64,000 nt of DNA from Maritalea mobilis. Its GTDB lineage: Bacteria; Pseudomonadota; Alphaproteobacteria; Rhizobiales; Devosiaceae. The stretch is taken from contig NZ_SNYR01000001.1 in the NCBI RefSeq assembly GCF_004363175.1, positions 806,001 through 870,000 on the forward strand. Direction: 5' to 3'. The position numbers were made by a program, and so were the translations under genes. The notes beneath the pieces were generated by a model. That model saw only the letters and a program-made list of their open reading frames with translations. It was not told the DNA's origin and did no database searches. This document shows positions 1 to 7,639 of this stretch, piece by piece (position 1 is the stretch's first letter; each line of letters starts with the position of its first letter).

Positions 1-257
1 TCGTCAGCCCATTCATCCCAGATGCGGACTTTATTGTCCTGTAAATATTTGATGTTGGTCTCGCCCATCAAAAACCACAAAAGCTCATGAATGATTGAGC
101 GCAAATGAAGTTTCTTCGTGGTGATCAGCGGAAAGCCTTTTTCAAGGTCAAACCGCATTTGATAACCAAACACACCGCGTGTACCGGTCCCCGTACGGTC
201 GCCCCGGTCCACGCCATTTTCCATCACATGGGACAATAGGTCTAAATAAGCTTGCAT
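1..257 (-). CDS. thyA: Thymidylate synthase, 5' part (cut by window edge)
   Basis: This is the N-terminal 85 or so residues of thymidylate synthase, which methylates dUMP to dTMP using methylenetetrahydrofolate. The minus strand translates to [15 protein letters not shown] followed by [30 protein letters not shown] and [12 protein letters not shown], all hallmark ThyA segments; the arginine of DRTGTGT binds phosphate. The ATG at 257 matches the family start, so only the 3' part is missing, beyond position 1. There is no Shine-Dalgarno sequence in the 15 bases before the ATG. The start codon instead directly abuts a long hairpin (258-307). Confidence 0.95.
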   Translation of the reverse strand, partial: MQAYLDLLSHVMENGVDRGDRTGTGTRGVFGYQMRFDLEKGFPLITTKKLHLRSIIHELLWFLMGETNIKYLQDNKVRIWDEWAD

Positions 258-307
258 AGCGCCGATAATAAGCGATTCTCTTTGCCCTGTATGGCAAAAT
301 CGGCGCT
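258..307 (-). promoter_or_regulatory. Hairpin abutting the thyA start codon
   Basis: On the minus strand AGCGCCGAT (299-307) is the perfect complement of ATCGGCGCT (258-266), and the last base of that arm touches the thyA ATG. Between them lies a second stem, TTTGCC with GGCAAA. The T-run is on the plus-strand side, so the structure does not look like a terminator for the upstream YHS gene. It could be a translational control element for thyA. Structure is seen; function is inferred. Confidence 0.45.
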
Positions 308-321
308 TTTGCCCACCTTCG

Positions 322-783
322 CTATTGGCTCAATTTCGGCCAGTTTGCATCCGCCTGCTTAATATAGCCGGGAATATCCTCAAACCACATTTTTTGCACT
401 TGCTTATTGAAGTTCAAATAGAGCTTGCCGTTCTCAATGTGCCATGCCTCCGGGTCACCCTTAGCCAAATAGCCTTTGGCCGCTGCAAACGCGCAATGGC
501 CGCCATATTGCGGTGCATATTTTTCAGGGTTGGCAGCAAAGGCTGCGCGATTATCTTCGCTGGCAAAGCGCCAAACCGCACCGGCATGTTCCAACGTGAT
601 GTCCGCACTGCCGGGCACAGCCTGCCCTTCGGTGAAATAGGCAACACAGTCATACCCACCCACAGCCGTGCCGGGCACAAGTCCGGTAAAGATTTTTGCT
701 GTAGATGACTGGGCCATTGCCGGACAAATCGCGAAAAAACTCGCCCCAGCCAATGCCAAACCTAAAACTTGCCGACGATCCAT
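322..783 (-). CDS. YHS domain-containing exported protein
   Basis: A 153-residue protein with a signal peptide: MDRR, then a hydrophobic stretch ([18 protein letters not shown]), cleaved near AMA-QSS. The mature part holds a YHS-type domain (about residues 35-100), with [43 protein letters not shown] domains are small folds tied to copper or other metal handling; the precise role of this secreted type is unknown. The ATG at 783 has GGGAATAGGACAG upstream as ribosome binding site; an upstream extension to 903 has no signal-like sequence and was dropped. It precedes thyA on the same strand with a structured 64-base gap. Confidence 0.8.
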   Translation of the reverse strand: MDRRQVLGLALAGASFFAICPAMAQSSTAKIFTGLVPGTAVGGYDCVAYFTEGQAVPGSADITLEHAGAVWRFASEDNRAAFAANPEKYAPQYGGHCAFAAAKGYLAKGDPEAWHIENGKLYLNFNKQVQKMWFEDIPGYIKQADANWPKLSQ

Positions 784-944
784 CTGTCCTATTCCCTTCA
801 CCGAATAAAAATCTGATGACCCGACATTAGAAGCAGTCCATTTCACGTACCAATCACAAAAAGGCGAGAGAGAGTGATCACATGCACTCAATTGTGTGTG
901 CAATCTGGCTTTGCTATGCTTGATGTTTGAAAATGGAGTGTCTC

Positions 945-1760
945 ATGCCGCGTTTGCCGACAATCGTCGCACTTTTTGCTGTGGTTACCATTTCTGAGGT
1001 TACCGCAAATGAGCGGCCGAGCGTCGTTTCCATGCTCGACACCGAAAACGTGCTGGGGCTTGTTGCCGAAAAAGCACCCTCACCGCCGACACTCATTCTT
1101 GCACAAAATAATACTGAGGCTGAACCGAACAAAGCCACGCCCAAAAAATCGGACAACAGAAACCTCCCCCCGCCTGTCCTCAAAAAAAGCGATGAAGACT
1201 TAGGCGAGCCGGTTCATGATGTCCGAAAAGATGTTTCCTACCTTCCAATTGAACAATTGGAAGCCCTGCACAAAAGGCGGAAAAACCCCGACATGCAGTC
1301 CATGGACCCAGCGGCAGTGGAAAAAGAATATGACAAGCTTTACCGAAAACTTCAGTCCGAACGAAAAGCACTCACCAAAACGGCATTAGAATTAAAACCA
1401 GGTCGAGCAAGAACCGAAACGTTGGAGCAAGCTTACAGATTGTCGGATCGCTTGAACAAGCTCAATCGGCCAACCTCAGCAAAACCCGGCGAATTCCCGG
1501 GCTGGCGGCCAGTCTCTGACCCGTTAGATAATTTGTACGACTATTCAGGTTCCGTTGATTTTGAAATTCGAAGGGCGGGAAAGACCATCAATTCTGCGGA
1601 TAAGCATGCCGCCATTCGTGAACTCAAAAAGCTTCATGATCACGTCAAATACGCAAAAGAAAAACTATTAGATGTTGATCAAATGACTCGTGACTTCATT
1701 GACACCGGTATATTTGAACGTGTCTACGGCCAGCAAAATGCCAAAGCATTCTTGACATGA
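945..1760 (+). CDS. Hypothetical secreted protein, possibly truncated by a frameshift
   Basis: I do not recognise this 271-residue protein. It starts with a probable signal peptide (MPRLPTIVALFAVVTISEVTA), then a Pro/Lys/Asn-rich linker and a helical charged half (EKEYDKLYRKLQSERKALT). GGAG lies 7 bases before the ATG at 945. The frame ends at 1760 in a TGA that overlaps the ATG of a short helical ORF (ATGA). The C-terminal end GQQNAKAF would continue smoothly as a charged helix in that second frame, so the pair may be one gene with a one-base shift. It is divergent from the YHS gene. Confidence 0.6.
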   Translation: MPRLPTIVALFAVVTISEVTANERPSVVSMLDTENVLGLVAEKAPSPPTLILAQNNTEAEPNKATPKKSDNRNLPPPVLKKSDEDLGEPVHDVRKDVSYLPIEQLEALHKRRKNPDMQSMDPAAVEKEYDKLYRKLQSERKALTKTALELKPGRARTETLEQAYRLSDRLNKLNRPTSAKPGEFPGWRPVSDPLDNLYDYSGSVDFEIRRAGKTINSADKHAAIRELKKLHDHVKYAKEKLLDVDQMTRDFIDTGIFERVYGQQNAKAFLT

Positions 1761-1963
1761 TCGAAAGGCAAAAGGCCCAGGAGCGCAAACTCGAAAGCTA
1801 CATTCGCGACTATGAAAAAGCCTTAGAAAGAAAATGGCCAACACCGCAAGAACCAGTCGAAAAACCACAATCTCTCGTCCCAGAGATTGAAGCGCTGCCA
1901 AACGTAATTGATATGACGCCAGAAATCTTGGTGGTACCCTGCAACGACGCAAATAGTTGTTAA
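1757..1963 (+). CDS. Short helical ORF, coupled to or frameshifted from the preceding gene
   Basis: A 68-residue frame beginning MIERQKAQERKLESYIRDYE, strongly charged and helix-prone, then a Pro/Glu linker. It starts inside the stop codon of the preceding gene (ATGA at 1757) and has no ribosome binding site of its own. Either it is translated by reinitiation, or it is the natural C-terminus of the preceding protein separated by a single-base indel. A plus-strand hairpin terminator follows at 2023. No known family was recognised. Confidence 0.4.
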   Translation: MIERQKAQERKLESYIRDYEKALERKWPTPQEPVEKPQSLVPEIEALPNVIDMTPEILVVPCNDANSC

Positions 1964-2022
1964 GCAAAGTCGTTAGCCCGCAGATCGTATCGCCAAAACG
2001 GATTAAACTCCCATAATCAAAA

Positions 2023-2045
2023 ACGGCGCCCTTATGAGGCGCCGT
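2023..2045. terminator. Intrinsic terminator between convergent genes
   Basis: ACGGCGCC and GGCGCCGT form a perfect 8-bp GC-rich stem around a 7-base loop. It lies between the plus-strand gene ending at 1963 and the minus-strand DUF2853 gene ending at 2074, so it can serve both. The plus-strand tail is CTTAAAAA, only weakly U-rich. Confidence 0.65.
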
Positions 2046-2073
2046 CTTAAAAATAAATGCTGTGTCGAATAGC

Positions 2074-2391
2074 TTATGAGAAGACGGAAAGCTTGCCCGC
2101 TTTTTTCGCGCACAAATAATAGAATGTCAGGCGTTCTTTCATCCGGTCTGCCTTCATTTCTGTCGCAACTTCGGCGATGATCGCATCAAGCTTGTCGTCG
2201 CTGTCTGAAAGGCCAAGCTTCTTTTTCAAGAAGTTTTCACGCACTGTTTTCAACTCTTCTGGATCAGAGGTCGACACATAAGCGCTGTCCCGCTTAGACA
2301 AAACCAAACGATAGGTTTTTGCCATATTCTCAACGATGGCAGCATCTGCGCCCGCGTCATATTTTTGGATTTCTTCTAAATGTTTGCTCAT
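2074..2391 (-). CDS. DUF2853 family protein
   Basis: A 105-residue cytoplasmic protein starting MSKHLEEIQKYD and containing KTYRLVLSKRDSAYVSTSDP and RLTFYYLCAKKAGKL, which fit the DUF2853 family, a small all-helical group of unknown function common in alphaproteobacteria. The ATG at 2391 has GAGAGGAACGACC before it; the 24 residues upstream in frame are low quality and were left out. It is divergent from ssrA and convergent with the gene pair ending at 1963. Confidence 0.75.
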   Translation of the reverse strand: MSKHLEEIQKYDAGADAAIVENMAKTYRLVLSKRDSAYVSTSDPEELKTVRENFLKKKLGLSDSDDKLDAIIAEVATEMKADRMKERLTFYYLCAKKAGKLSVFS

Positions 2392-2517
2392 TGGTCGTTC
2401 CTCTCTTGAACCAGTTGCCGCAAATCCAAGCCCCCCGCCTGAATAATCGGAATCTGCATGCAAAACATTTCCACAGCTTAACAGAAGTGTAAAGTCTGTT
2501 TACCGCTTTGCACCCCT

Positions 2518-2545
2518 TTGCAATCACAAAAAAAGCACCTATATA
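2518..2545 (+). promoter_or_regulatory. Probable sigma-70 promoter of ssrA
   Basis: TTGCAA (2518-2523) and TATATA (2540-2545) are separated by 16 bases, a good housekeeping-type promoter. Transcription would begin near 2552, just upstream of the tmRNA acceptor piece. Confidence 0.55.
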
Positions 2546-2551
2546 GAGGGT

Positions 2552-2884
2552 GCTGGCAACAGCTATGGCGATAAATGGAAATCGTAATAAACCATTCGGA
2601 CCCGGGGGCGGTACCCGGCGCCTCCACCAAATATTTCAGCAAGGCTTATGTGGCCGTTAGAACGCTGAAACATGGGGGCGAAATAGGATCGACGAGGGTG
2701 TAAAGGGTTGTCTTTCGCTCGGCATGGTACCACCGTATCGGACCATTATGATAGTTGCAAATGACAACTTCGCTGAGGCACGTCTAGCTGCGTAATGCGG
2801 TTCGACACCTCGAATTAAAGCCCTTTTCCTCTAGCAAGGACTAGGCGGGGTCCGCAGGCACCTGGCAACAGAAGCCTGCATTTA
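2552..2884 (+). ncRNA. ssrA: Circularly permuted two-piece tmRNA
   Basis: The tmRNA rescues stalled ribosomes and adds a degradation tag. This gene is permuted as in alphaproteobacteria. The acceptor piece comes first and ends in CGCCTCCACCA at 2629; a roughly 44-base spacer (2630-2673) is presumably excised; the coding piece then starts with GGGGGCG at 2674. GGGGGCG pairs with CGCCTCC over seven base pairs, rebuilding the acceptor stem with an A discriminator before CCA. The tag frame at 2757-2795 reads ANDNFAEARLAA then TAA, close to rhizobial tags. A terminal stem GCAGGC/GCCTGC closes near 2880. The outer 5' and 3' ends are estimates. The adaptor gene sspB follows 107 bases downstream. Confidence 0.95.
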
Positions 2885-2991
2885 TTCCCTCAAATATTTA
2901 TATCATCAAGGTTCCATCCCCTTGCATTTCATGGCAAATTAAGTCTGTTATGCAGCACTAGAGATTCTAGACAACAAAAAGGTGCGCCCAA

Positions 2992-3525
2992 ATGGCAGAA
3001 GACCTCATTCGGTACGATATTTTGGCACAAGAAGCATTGCGCGGCGTTGTGCGCAAAGTGCTCAGCGAAGTGGCCAAAACGGGGTTGCCAGGTGAACATC
3101 ACTTCTTCATTTCATTTGTGACAACTGCACCGGGCGTGCGCATTTCGCAGCGTTTGCTGGACCAGTATAAAAATGAAATGACCATTGTGCTGCAAAACCA
3201 ATATTGGGATTTAAAAACCACTGATACGGGTTTTGAAGTTGGCCTTTCCTTTGATGGTCAGCCCGAAATTCTTGTGGTGCCTTATTCAGCCATTAAAGGC
3301 TTTTTCGACCCATCTGTGCAGTTTGGCCTGCAATTTGATGTGGTTGACGAAAATGGCGAAAGCCAAGAAGACCTTGAAGATTTGCCAACAACCGAGTTGG
3401 CCGCAGACAATGGCGCCCCAGCTGAAGCAGACGCCAAAGCGGAAGATGAAGCGCCCCTTGAAGATAAGGGCGATGAGGAAGGCGAAAATGTCGTCAGCCT
3501 CGATTCATTCCGCAAGAAAACCTAA
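2992..3525 (+). CDS. sspB: SspB, ClpXP adaptor for ssrA-tagged proteins
   Basis: A 177-residue alphaproteobacterial-type SspB. This adaptor binds ssrA tags and tethers the substrate to ClpX for degradation. The N-terminal 125 residues form the tag-binding domain (IRYDILAQEALRGVVRKVL, GEHHFFISFVTTAPGVRIS, PEILVVPYSAIKGFFDPSV). A Glu/Asp/Ala-rich flexible linker follows, then the C-terminal ClpX-binding tail VVSLDSFRKK, which is the family's docking motif. The start has AAAAGGTGCGCCCAA upstream. It lies directly downstream of ssrA, so tag RNA and tag adaptor are neighbours. A small ribbon-helix-helix gene follows 12 bases later. Confidence 0.93.
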   Translation: MAEDLIRYDILAQEALRGVVRKVLSEVAKTGLPGEHHFFISFVTTAPGVRISQRLLDQYKNEMTIVLQNQYWDLKTTDTGFEVGLSFDGQPEILVVPYSAIKGFFDPSVQFGLQFDVVDENGESQEDLEDLPTTELAADNGAPAEADAKAEDEAPLEDKGDEEGENVVSLDSFRKKT

Positions 3526-3537
3526 CTTTATCCACCC

Positions 3538-3765
3538 ATGAAAAAACGCTCCATCACCATTGCAGGGCACCGCACCAGCGTTGCCCTTGAGCCGGAGTTT
3601 TGGACGTTTATTGAAAAAATGGCCGCTGAGCAGCAATTGTCGCTGGCCGATTTTATTGCACAAATTGATGAAACCCGCGCGCAAACCAACTTGGCTTCCG
3701 CACTGCGCCTTGCTGTGCTGAACTGGCTGGAACAGCAAGTGCCCCAACTTTCAGATCAAAGCTAG
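3538..3765 (+). CDS. Ribbon-helix-helix domain protein
   Basis: A 75-residue protein beginning MKKRSITIAGHRTSVALEPE, a beta strand and then helices (FWTFIEKMAAEQQLSLADFIAQID, NLASALRLAVLNWLE). This matches the RHH_4-type ribbon-helix-helix family often found beside sspB in alphaproteobacteria. The fold suggests DNA binding as a dimer; no target is known. It begins 12 bases after sspB stops and is probably cotranscribed. Its TAG stop overlaps the stop of the convergent AsmA gene in the palindrome CTAG. Confidence 0.8.
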   Translation: MKKRSITIAGHRTSVALEPEFWTFIEKMAAEQQLSLADFIAQIDETRAQTNLASALRLAVLNWLEQQVPQLSDQS

Positions 3766-6700
3766 TTCAAGCCCTCAGTAAGATCCAGCGGCGCTTGCTG
3801 CTGCAAATCCTGCAAATAAAGCGCATTCGGGTCGAAATAAATCGGCTCACCCGTGTCCGGATCATAGGCGATTGGCTCATCAGCATTTAAATCAAGCGGC
3901 GGTGTTTCCGTGCTGTTTTGTGGCTGCTGTTGCTGACGCGCAGCTTCTTCCGCAGCGCGACGTTCAGCCTCTGCTTGTGCTTTGGCAGCCTCTTCGCGCG
4001 CCAACCGCGCAGCTTGTTCAGCCATACGACGCTGCTGTTCCTCCGCTTGCGCCCTTGCGCGTGCTTCCTGCTCAGCTCTTAGCCGTTCTAACTCTTCCAC
4101 TTCCAACTCAAAAGCGCGCATTTGAATGGCGTCAGCCATGGGGCCAACATCAACGCTCACTTCAGGTTCGAACAATTTGCCTTCAATACGATAGGCAATT
4201 TGCGCCGCGTTTTCACTCAACACATTGCCATCACCAAAGGCTTGCGTGGGGGTCAACACCCAGTCTCCATCCAAGCCGAACTGCGCCAAATCTAAGGTCA
4301 TGTCCCCAAACAGACGGGCCTGCGCATCCTCCACCGAGAAATTGCGCAACAACATCTTGCCGCCCGCAATGGAAAAGACACCTTCCGCCTCTGGCGCTCG
4401 CATTTGCCCTTCATCCAGCAAATCATCAATTTGCGCCTTAAAGGCTGCAGGCTCCAATTCGGTCAAATTGTCCATGGCACCAATCTGTGTAAACGCATCG
4501 CTGTTCACACCATTGATGGACAAATCTGACACGGAGAAGCTGCCCTCGCCGCCCAATGACGCAGCCATCTCAGCGAAATCGGCACCACGTGTGGAATAAC
4601 GACCAGCCCCATCAACAAAGCCAGAGATTGTGGTGGCCGCAGGGCCGACCAAAAGTTCGCTCAACGCAACACCATCCAACCGGAAACGCCCATTAAGCTG
4701 CTTTTGACTCTCGCTTCCATAGCAACAAAGGGTCGCATCAAGGCCAATTTCACCTTCGCCTCGCGCACCCAACAGATTACGGATACGATTTTCATTGGCC
4801 GTCCAGCTCAAATCAAAACTCACTCCAGTGAGGAATGGACGCTCATTTGCCATGATCATCGGCGTTTCAATGCCAATACGCCCCCGATGCTTGCGCGCAC
4901 GGTCAGCAATATTGAATGGACCATCCGGCCACACCTGCGCATCACTATTGAGCAGTGAGGTTGGCCCGCCAAGATATTGCGCCAAACCATCAATGCTCAA
5001 ACGCGATACCCGAAGATCACCGCTAAACACAGCGTTCTCGCTCAAGCGGCTCATGGCAATTTGCCCGGTGACATCCTCATCTTCAGCGCGGACTTTGATT
5101 TCAGACAGCTCAAACTTTTCTGTGCCGGTAAACTTAAGCGCAGCATTGCCTGTAAGCGCGGGCAAAAATAGGCCGTTGAGCCCGACTAGGCTCGACACGC
5201 CCTCAATGTCCGTCACATCCCCCTCCAGCGTGCCACGGCCGCGCAAATTGGATAGGTCAGAGACAATCAAAGAGCCTTTATAGCTCAAATCCGTTGCCCC
5301 AGCTTCATAGCCAATTTCCGCTTCAATTGAATTGGACAATGTGCCCTGATATTCAAAGGATAATTGCGCGGGTGTGTTCTCAGAGAACCCATCGCCATCA
5401 AGCAATAGGCTGTTAAATAGCGCTGGGCCATGCCGAGCTGAAATAAACACGGCACCCACCGATGGCGCGGTTGTGGCGTTGAAAATGCCTTCGCCCAGAT
5501 CAAACGCCGCTTCTAGTTTCAGATCAGCATTCACCGCTTCCATGGAGATTTTTTGTGTGCCGCTCTCGGGCGCCATCAACTCCACATCATATCGCGCAGG
5601 TCGGTTCGCCCGCAAAATATCGGTCAGTTTGGGGTGCATGCCCCCCGGCCAAACCGCTGCCCAGCGGTCAATATTCGCGCGCGGCAGCACATCAAATCGT
5701 GCCGTGCCCCAAAGCTGTGGCGCAGCCAAGGTGCCGGCTAGTGTGCCGGAGGATTGCACTGAAATGCCCGCCATATCATTGGCGGTGAAATCATCAACTT
5801 CGATACCAGAATTCGACCATTTGCCACTTAGCGTTGCGTCGCGCACAGGCATATCAGACACAACAAGCTGATCAGCTTTGAACTTAAACCGCCCCAGCGG
5901 AAAGGTTTGGCTGAACTTCTGATCGCGCCCAAATTCTGGCAAAAAGGCCAAAAGACGCTCGGTGCTTTGCGCACCAAATTGTCCCAACTCGGCATTGACC
6001 ACCAAGCGGCGCGCTTTTTCTTCGCGCCAATCAATCACAAAATCGAGCGTGTCATCGTCTAAACGGAAATCTTCTGCGGCAATGTTCACCCCACTCGAGG
6101 ACAACCGCAAACGCCCCTCACCTTGCGCTGTGGCGCCAAACAGCGGGTTGTCATCCGTAAAGCTGCGCCATCCACGCGCCAACGCGTCCAACCGATCAGA
6201 GGCGAATTTGTAGGTGCCTTCAAATGAGGCATTGCCCTGGGCCTCAATCAACTCACCAGTCAATGTCAGCGAGCTATCGCCTGCCAAACGGGTGGAGAAA
6301 GTTTCCACATACCATTTATCATTGGAGACGCTGAGATCAGCAGACACATTGCGCAGAGCGAAATCACCTAGCCCTAACTCGCCAATATCTACCTGCACTT
6401 CGCCCGTTGCCACATCCAGATTTGGCGGCGGCGGCAAATCAATCAGCAAATCAACCAATGCATAAGGATCAGCAGTGCGATCCCGCAACGCATCTTGCGG
6501 CACCAATGGCACCACACCGCCGGAGATTAACGCCTTCAAATGGCGCTCTGTCCCCAATTGCAAGCTCGCATTGCCCACAAGTCGCGTGCCCGCTCGGTTC
6601 TCGTCTGGCACCAAGTTGAATTCTTCAACACTCAACTCGTCGGCGGTCAGACTAAGCTTTGCTTTTAAGGTCAAATCACCGCGCACATCATTTTCATCAC

Positions 6701-7439
6701 GACGCTGCGGCACCACACGCAAATTGGCGTCACCCGCAAATTGCGCCTGCCCATCACCAGTAGAGAGCAAACCTTCACTTGTTAGGGAAAACCGACGGTC
6801 CGCTGGCGCAACATAACTGTTCAAGCGCATCTGCCCGCCAGCATTCAGTTCAGAACTGGTCATGCGCAGCGTATAATTTTGCCCATCAAAATTGCCGCTC
6901 GCATCCAGCGCAAATGGCCCGCGCAGCCCCGCAGCGCTTAAATTGCCATTGATCTGCTGCATGCGCCAAGTTTCGCCAGAGCGTTGATCCGCCAAAACAA
7001 CTTCAGCATTGCTTAACACCGCATCCTCAATAGACACATTGCCCTGAGGCACATCTTGCGGCAGCTGGATGGGCATGCGCCACTGCCCCTGCTCATCAAT
7101 GGTGAGGTGCAGTTTTAAGCCATCAAGATTGAGCTGTTGCACCGCATAGATGTCGCGCAAAAACTCCATAAGGTTGAGATGCGCATCGGCCCGATCCACC
7201 TCGAGCAATGGGGTCTCAGCATCGCCAACAACAATGTCAGAGATTACCATCTGCGGCTGCGGCAAAAGCGTGAACGACAAGTCACCACGAATCGCCACAT
7301 CGGTGCCCAATGCTTCAGCAGCAATGGCCTCAACCCGATCTCGATACACATTCCAATCATAAAAGCGCGGCACAACAAATGCCGCTGCCATCACCAGAAT
7401 GAGCAATATGCCAATAGCAATGTAAACGCGATTTAACAC
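3762..7439 (-). CDS. AsmA family protein, very large, with C-terminal coiled coil
   Basis: A 1225-residue AsmA-family protein. AsmA/TamB-like proteins are anchored in the inner membrane and are thought to bridge the periplasm and affect outer-membrane lipid or protein assembly. Residues 4-24 form an N-terminal membrane anchor (VYIAIGILLILVMAAAFVVP), followed by the family signature DWNVYRDRVEAIAAEALG and DLSFTLLPQPQMVISDI. A long beta-repeat region fills most of the protein. About residues 1100-1180 are an Ala/Glu/Arg/Gln-rich coiled coil, then a Pro/Asp-rich tail (LDLNADEPIAYDPDTGEPIY). Start is GTG with a poor ribosome binding site. It is a single gene, convergent with the RHH gene. Confidence 0.85.
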   Translation of the reverse strand: MLNRVYIAIGILLILVMAAAFVVPRFYDWNVYRDRVEAIAAEALGTDVAIRGDLSFTLLPQPQMVISDIVVGDAETPLLEVDRADAHLNLMEFLRDIYAVQQLNLDGLKLHLTIDEQGQWRMPIQLPQDVPQGNVSIEDAVLSNAEVVLADQRSGETWRMQQINGNLSAAGLRGPFALDASGNFDGQNYTLRMTSSELNAGGQMRLNSYVAPADRRFSLTSEGLLSTGDGQAQFAGDANLRVVPQRRDENDVRGDLTLKAKLSLTADELSVEEFNLVPDENRAGTRLVGNASLQLGTERHLKALISGGVVPLVPQDALRDRTADPYALVDLLIDLPPPPNLDVATGEVQVDIGELGLGDFALRNVSADLSVSNDKWYVETFSTRLAGDSSLTLTGELIEAQGNASFEGTYKFASDRLDALARGWRSFTDDNPLFGATAQGEGRLRLSSSGVNIAAEDFRLDDDTLDFVIDWREEKARRLVVNAELGQFGAQSTERLLAFLPEFGRDQKFSQTFPLGRFKFKADQLVVSDMPVRDATLSGKWSNSGIEVDDFTANDMAGISVQSSGTLAGTLAAPQLWGTARFDVLPRANIDRWAAVWPGGMHPKLTDILRANRPARYDVELMAPESGTQKISMEAVNADLKLEAAFDLGEGIFNATTAPSVGAVFISARHGPALFNSLLLDGDGFSENTPAQLSFEYQGTLSNSIEAEIGYEAGATDLSYKGSLIVSDLSNLRGRGTLEGDVTDIEGVSSLVGLNGLFLPALTGNAALKFTGTEKFELSEIKVRAEDEDVTGQIAMSRLSENAVFSGDLRVSRLSIDGLAQYLGGPTSLLNSDAQVWPDGPFNIADRARKHRGRIGIETPMIMANERPFLTGVSFDLSWTANENRIRNLLGARGEGEIGLDATLCCYGSESQKQLNGRFRLDGVALSELLVGPAATTISGFVDGAGRYSTRGADFAEMAASLGGEGSFSVSDLSINGVNSDAFTQIGAMDNLTELEPAAFKAQIDDLLDEGQMRAPEAEGVFSIAGGKMLLRNFSVEDAQARLFGDMTLDLAQFGLDGDWVLTPTQAFGDGNVLSENAAQIAYRIEGKLFEPEVSVDVGPMADAIQMRAFELEVEELERLRAEQEARARAQAEEQQRRMAEQAARLAREEAAKAQAEAERRAAEEAARQQQQPQNSTETPPLDLNADEPIAYDPDTGEPIYFDPNALYLQDLQQQAPLDLTEGLN

Positions 7440-7639
7440 GAGAAATTCAAACCCATCTCAATAGTTGTCAAAAGGTTAAATCTTTCGGCGCGCCACGTCA
7501 CGCCCTCAATTAAAGATTTCCGCGCAAAAATTTGGTCTCATTCAGTTATTTCATGTCTCAAGCCTTGCCCTTACCCAGAGTTAAGGCTTATCAACTAAAA
7601 TCATATTCGAATTGCGTTGGGAGAGAGTACACCACAAAA

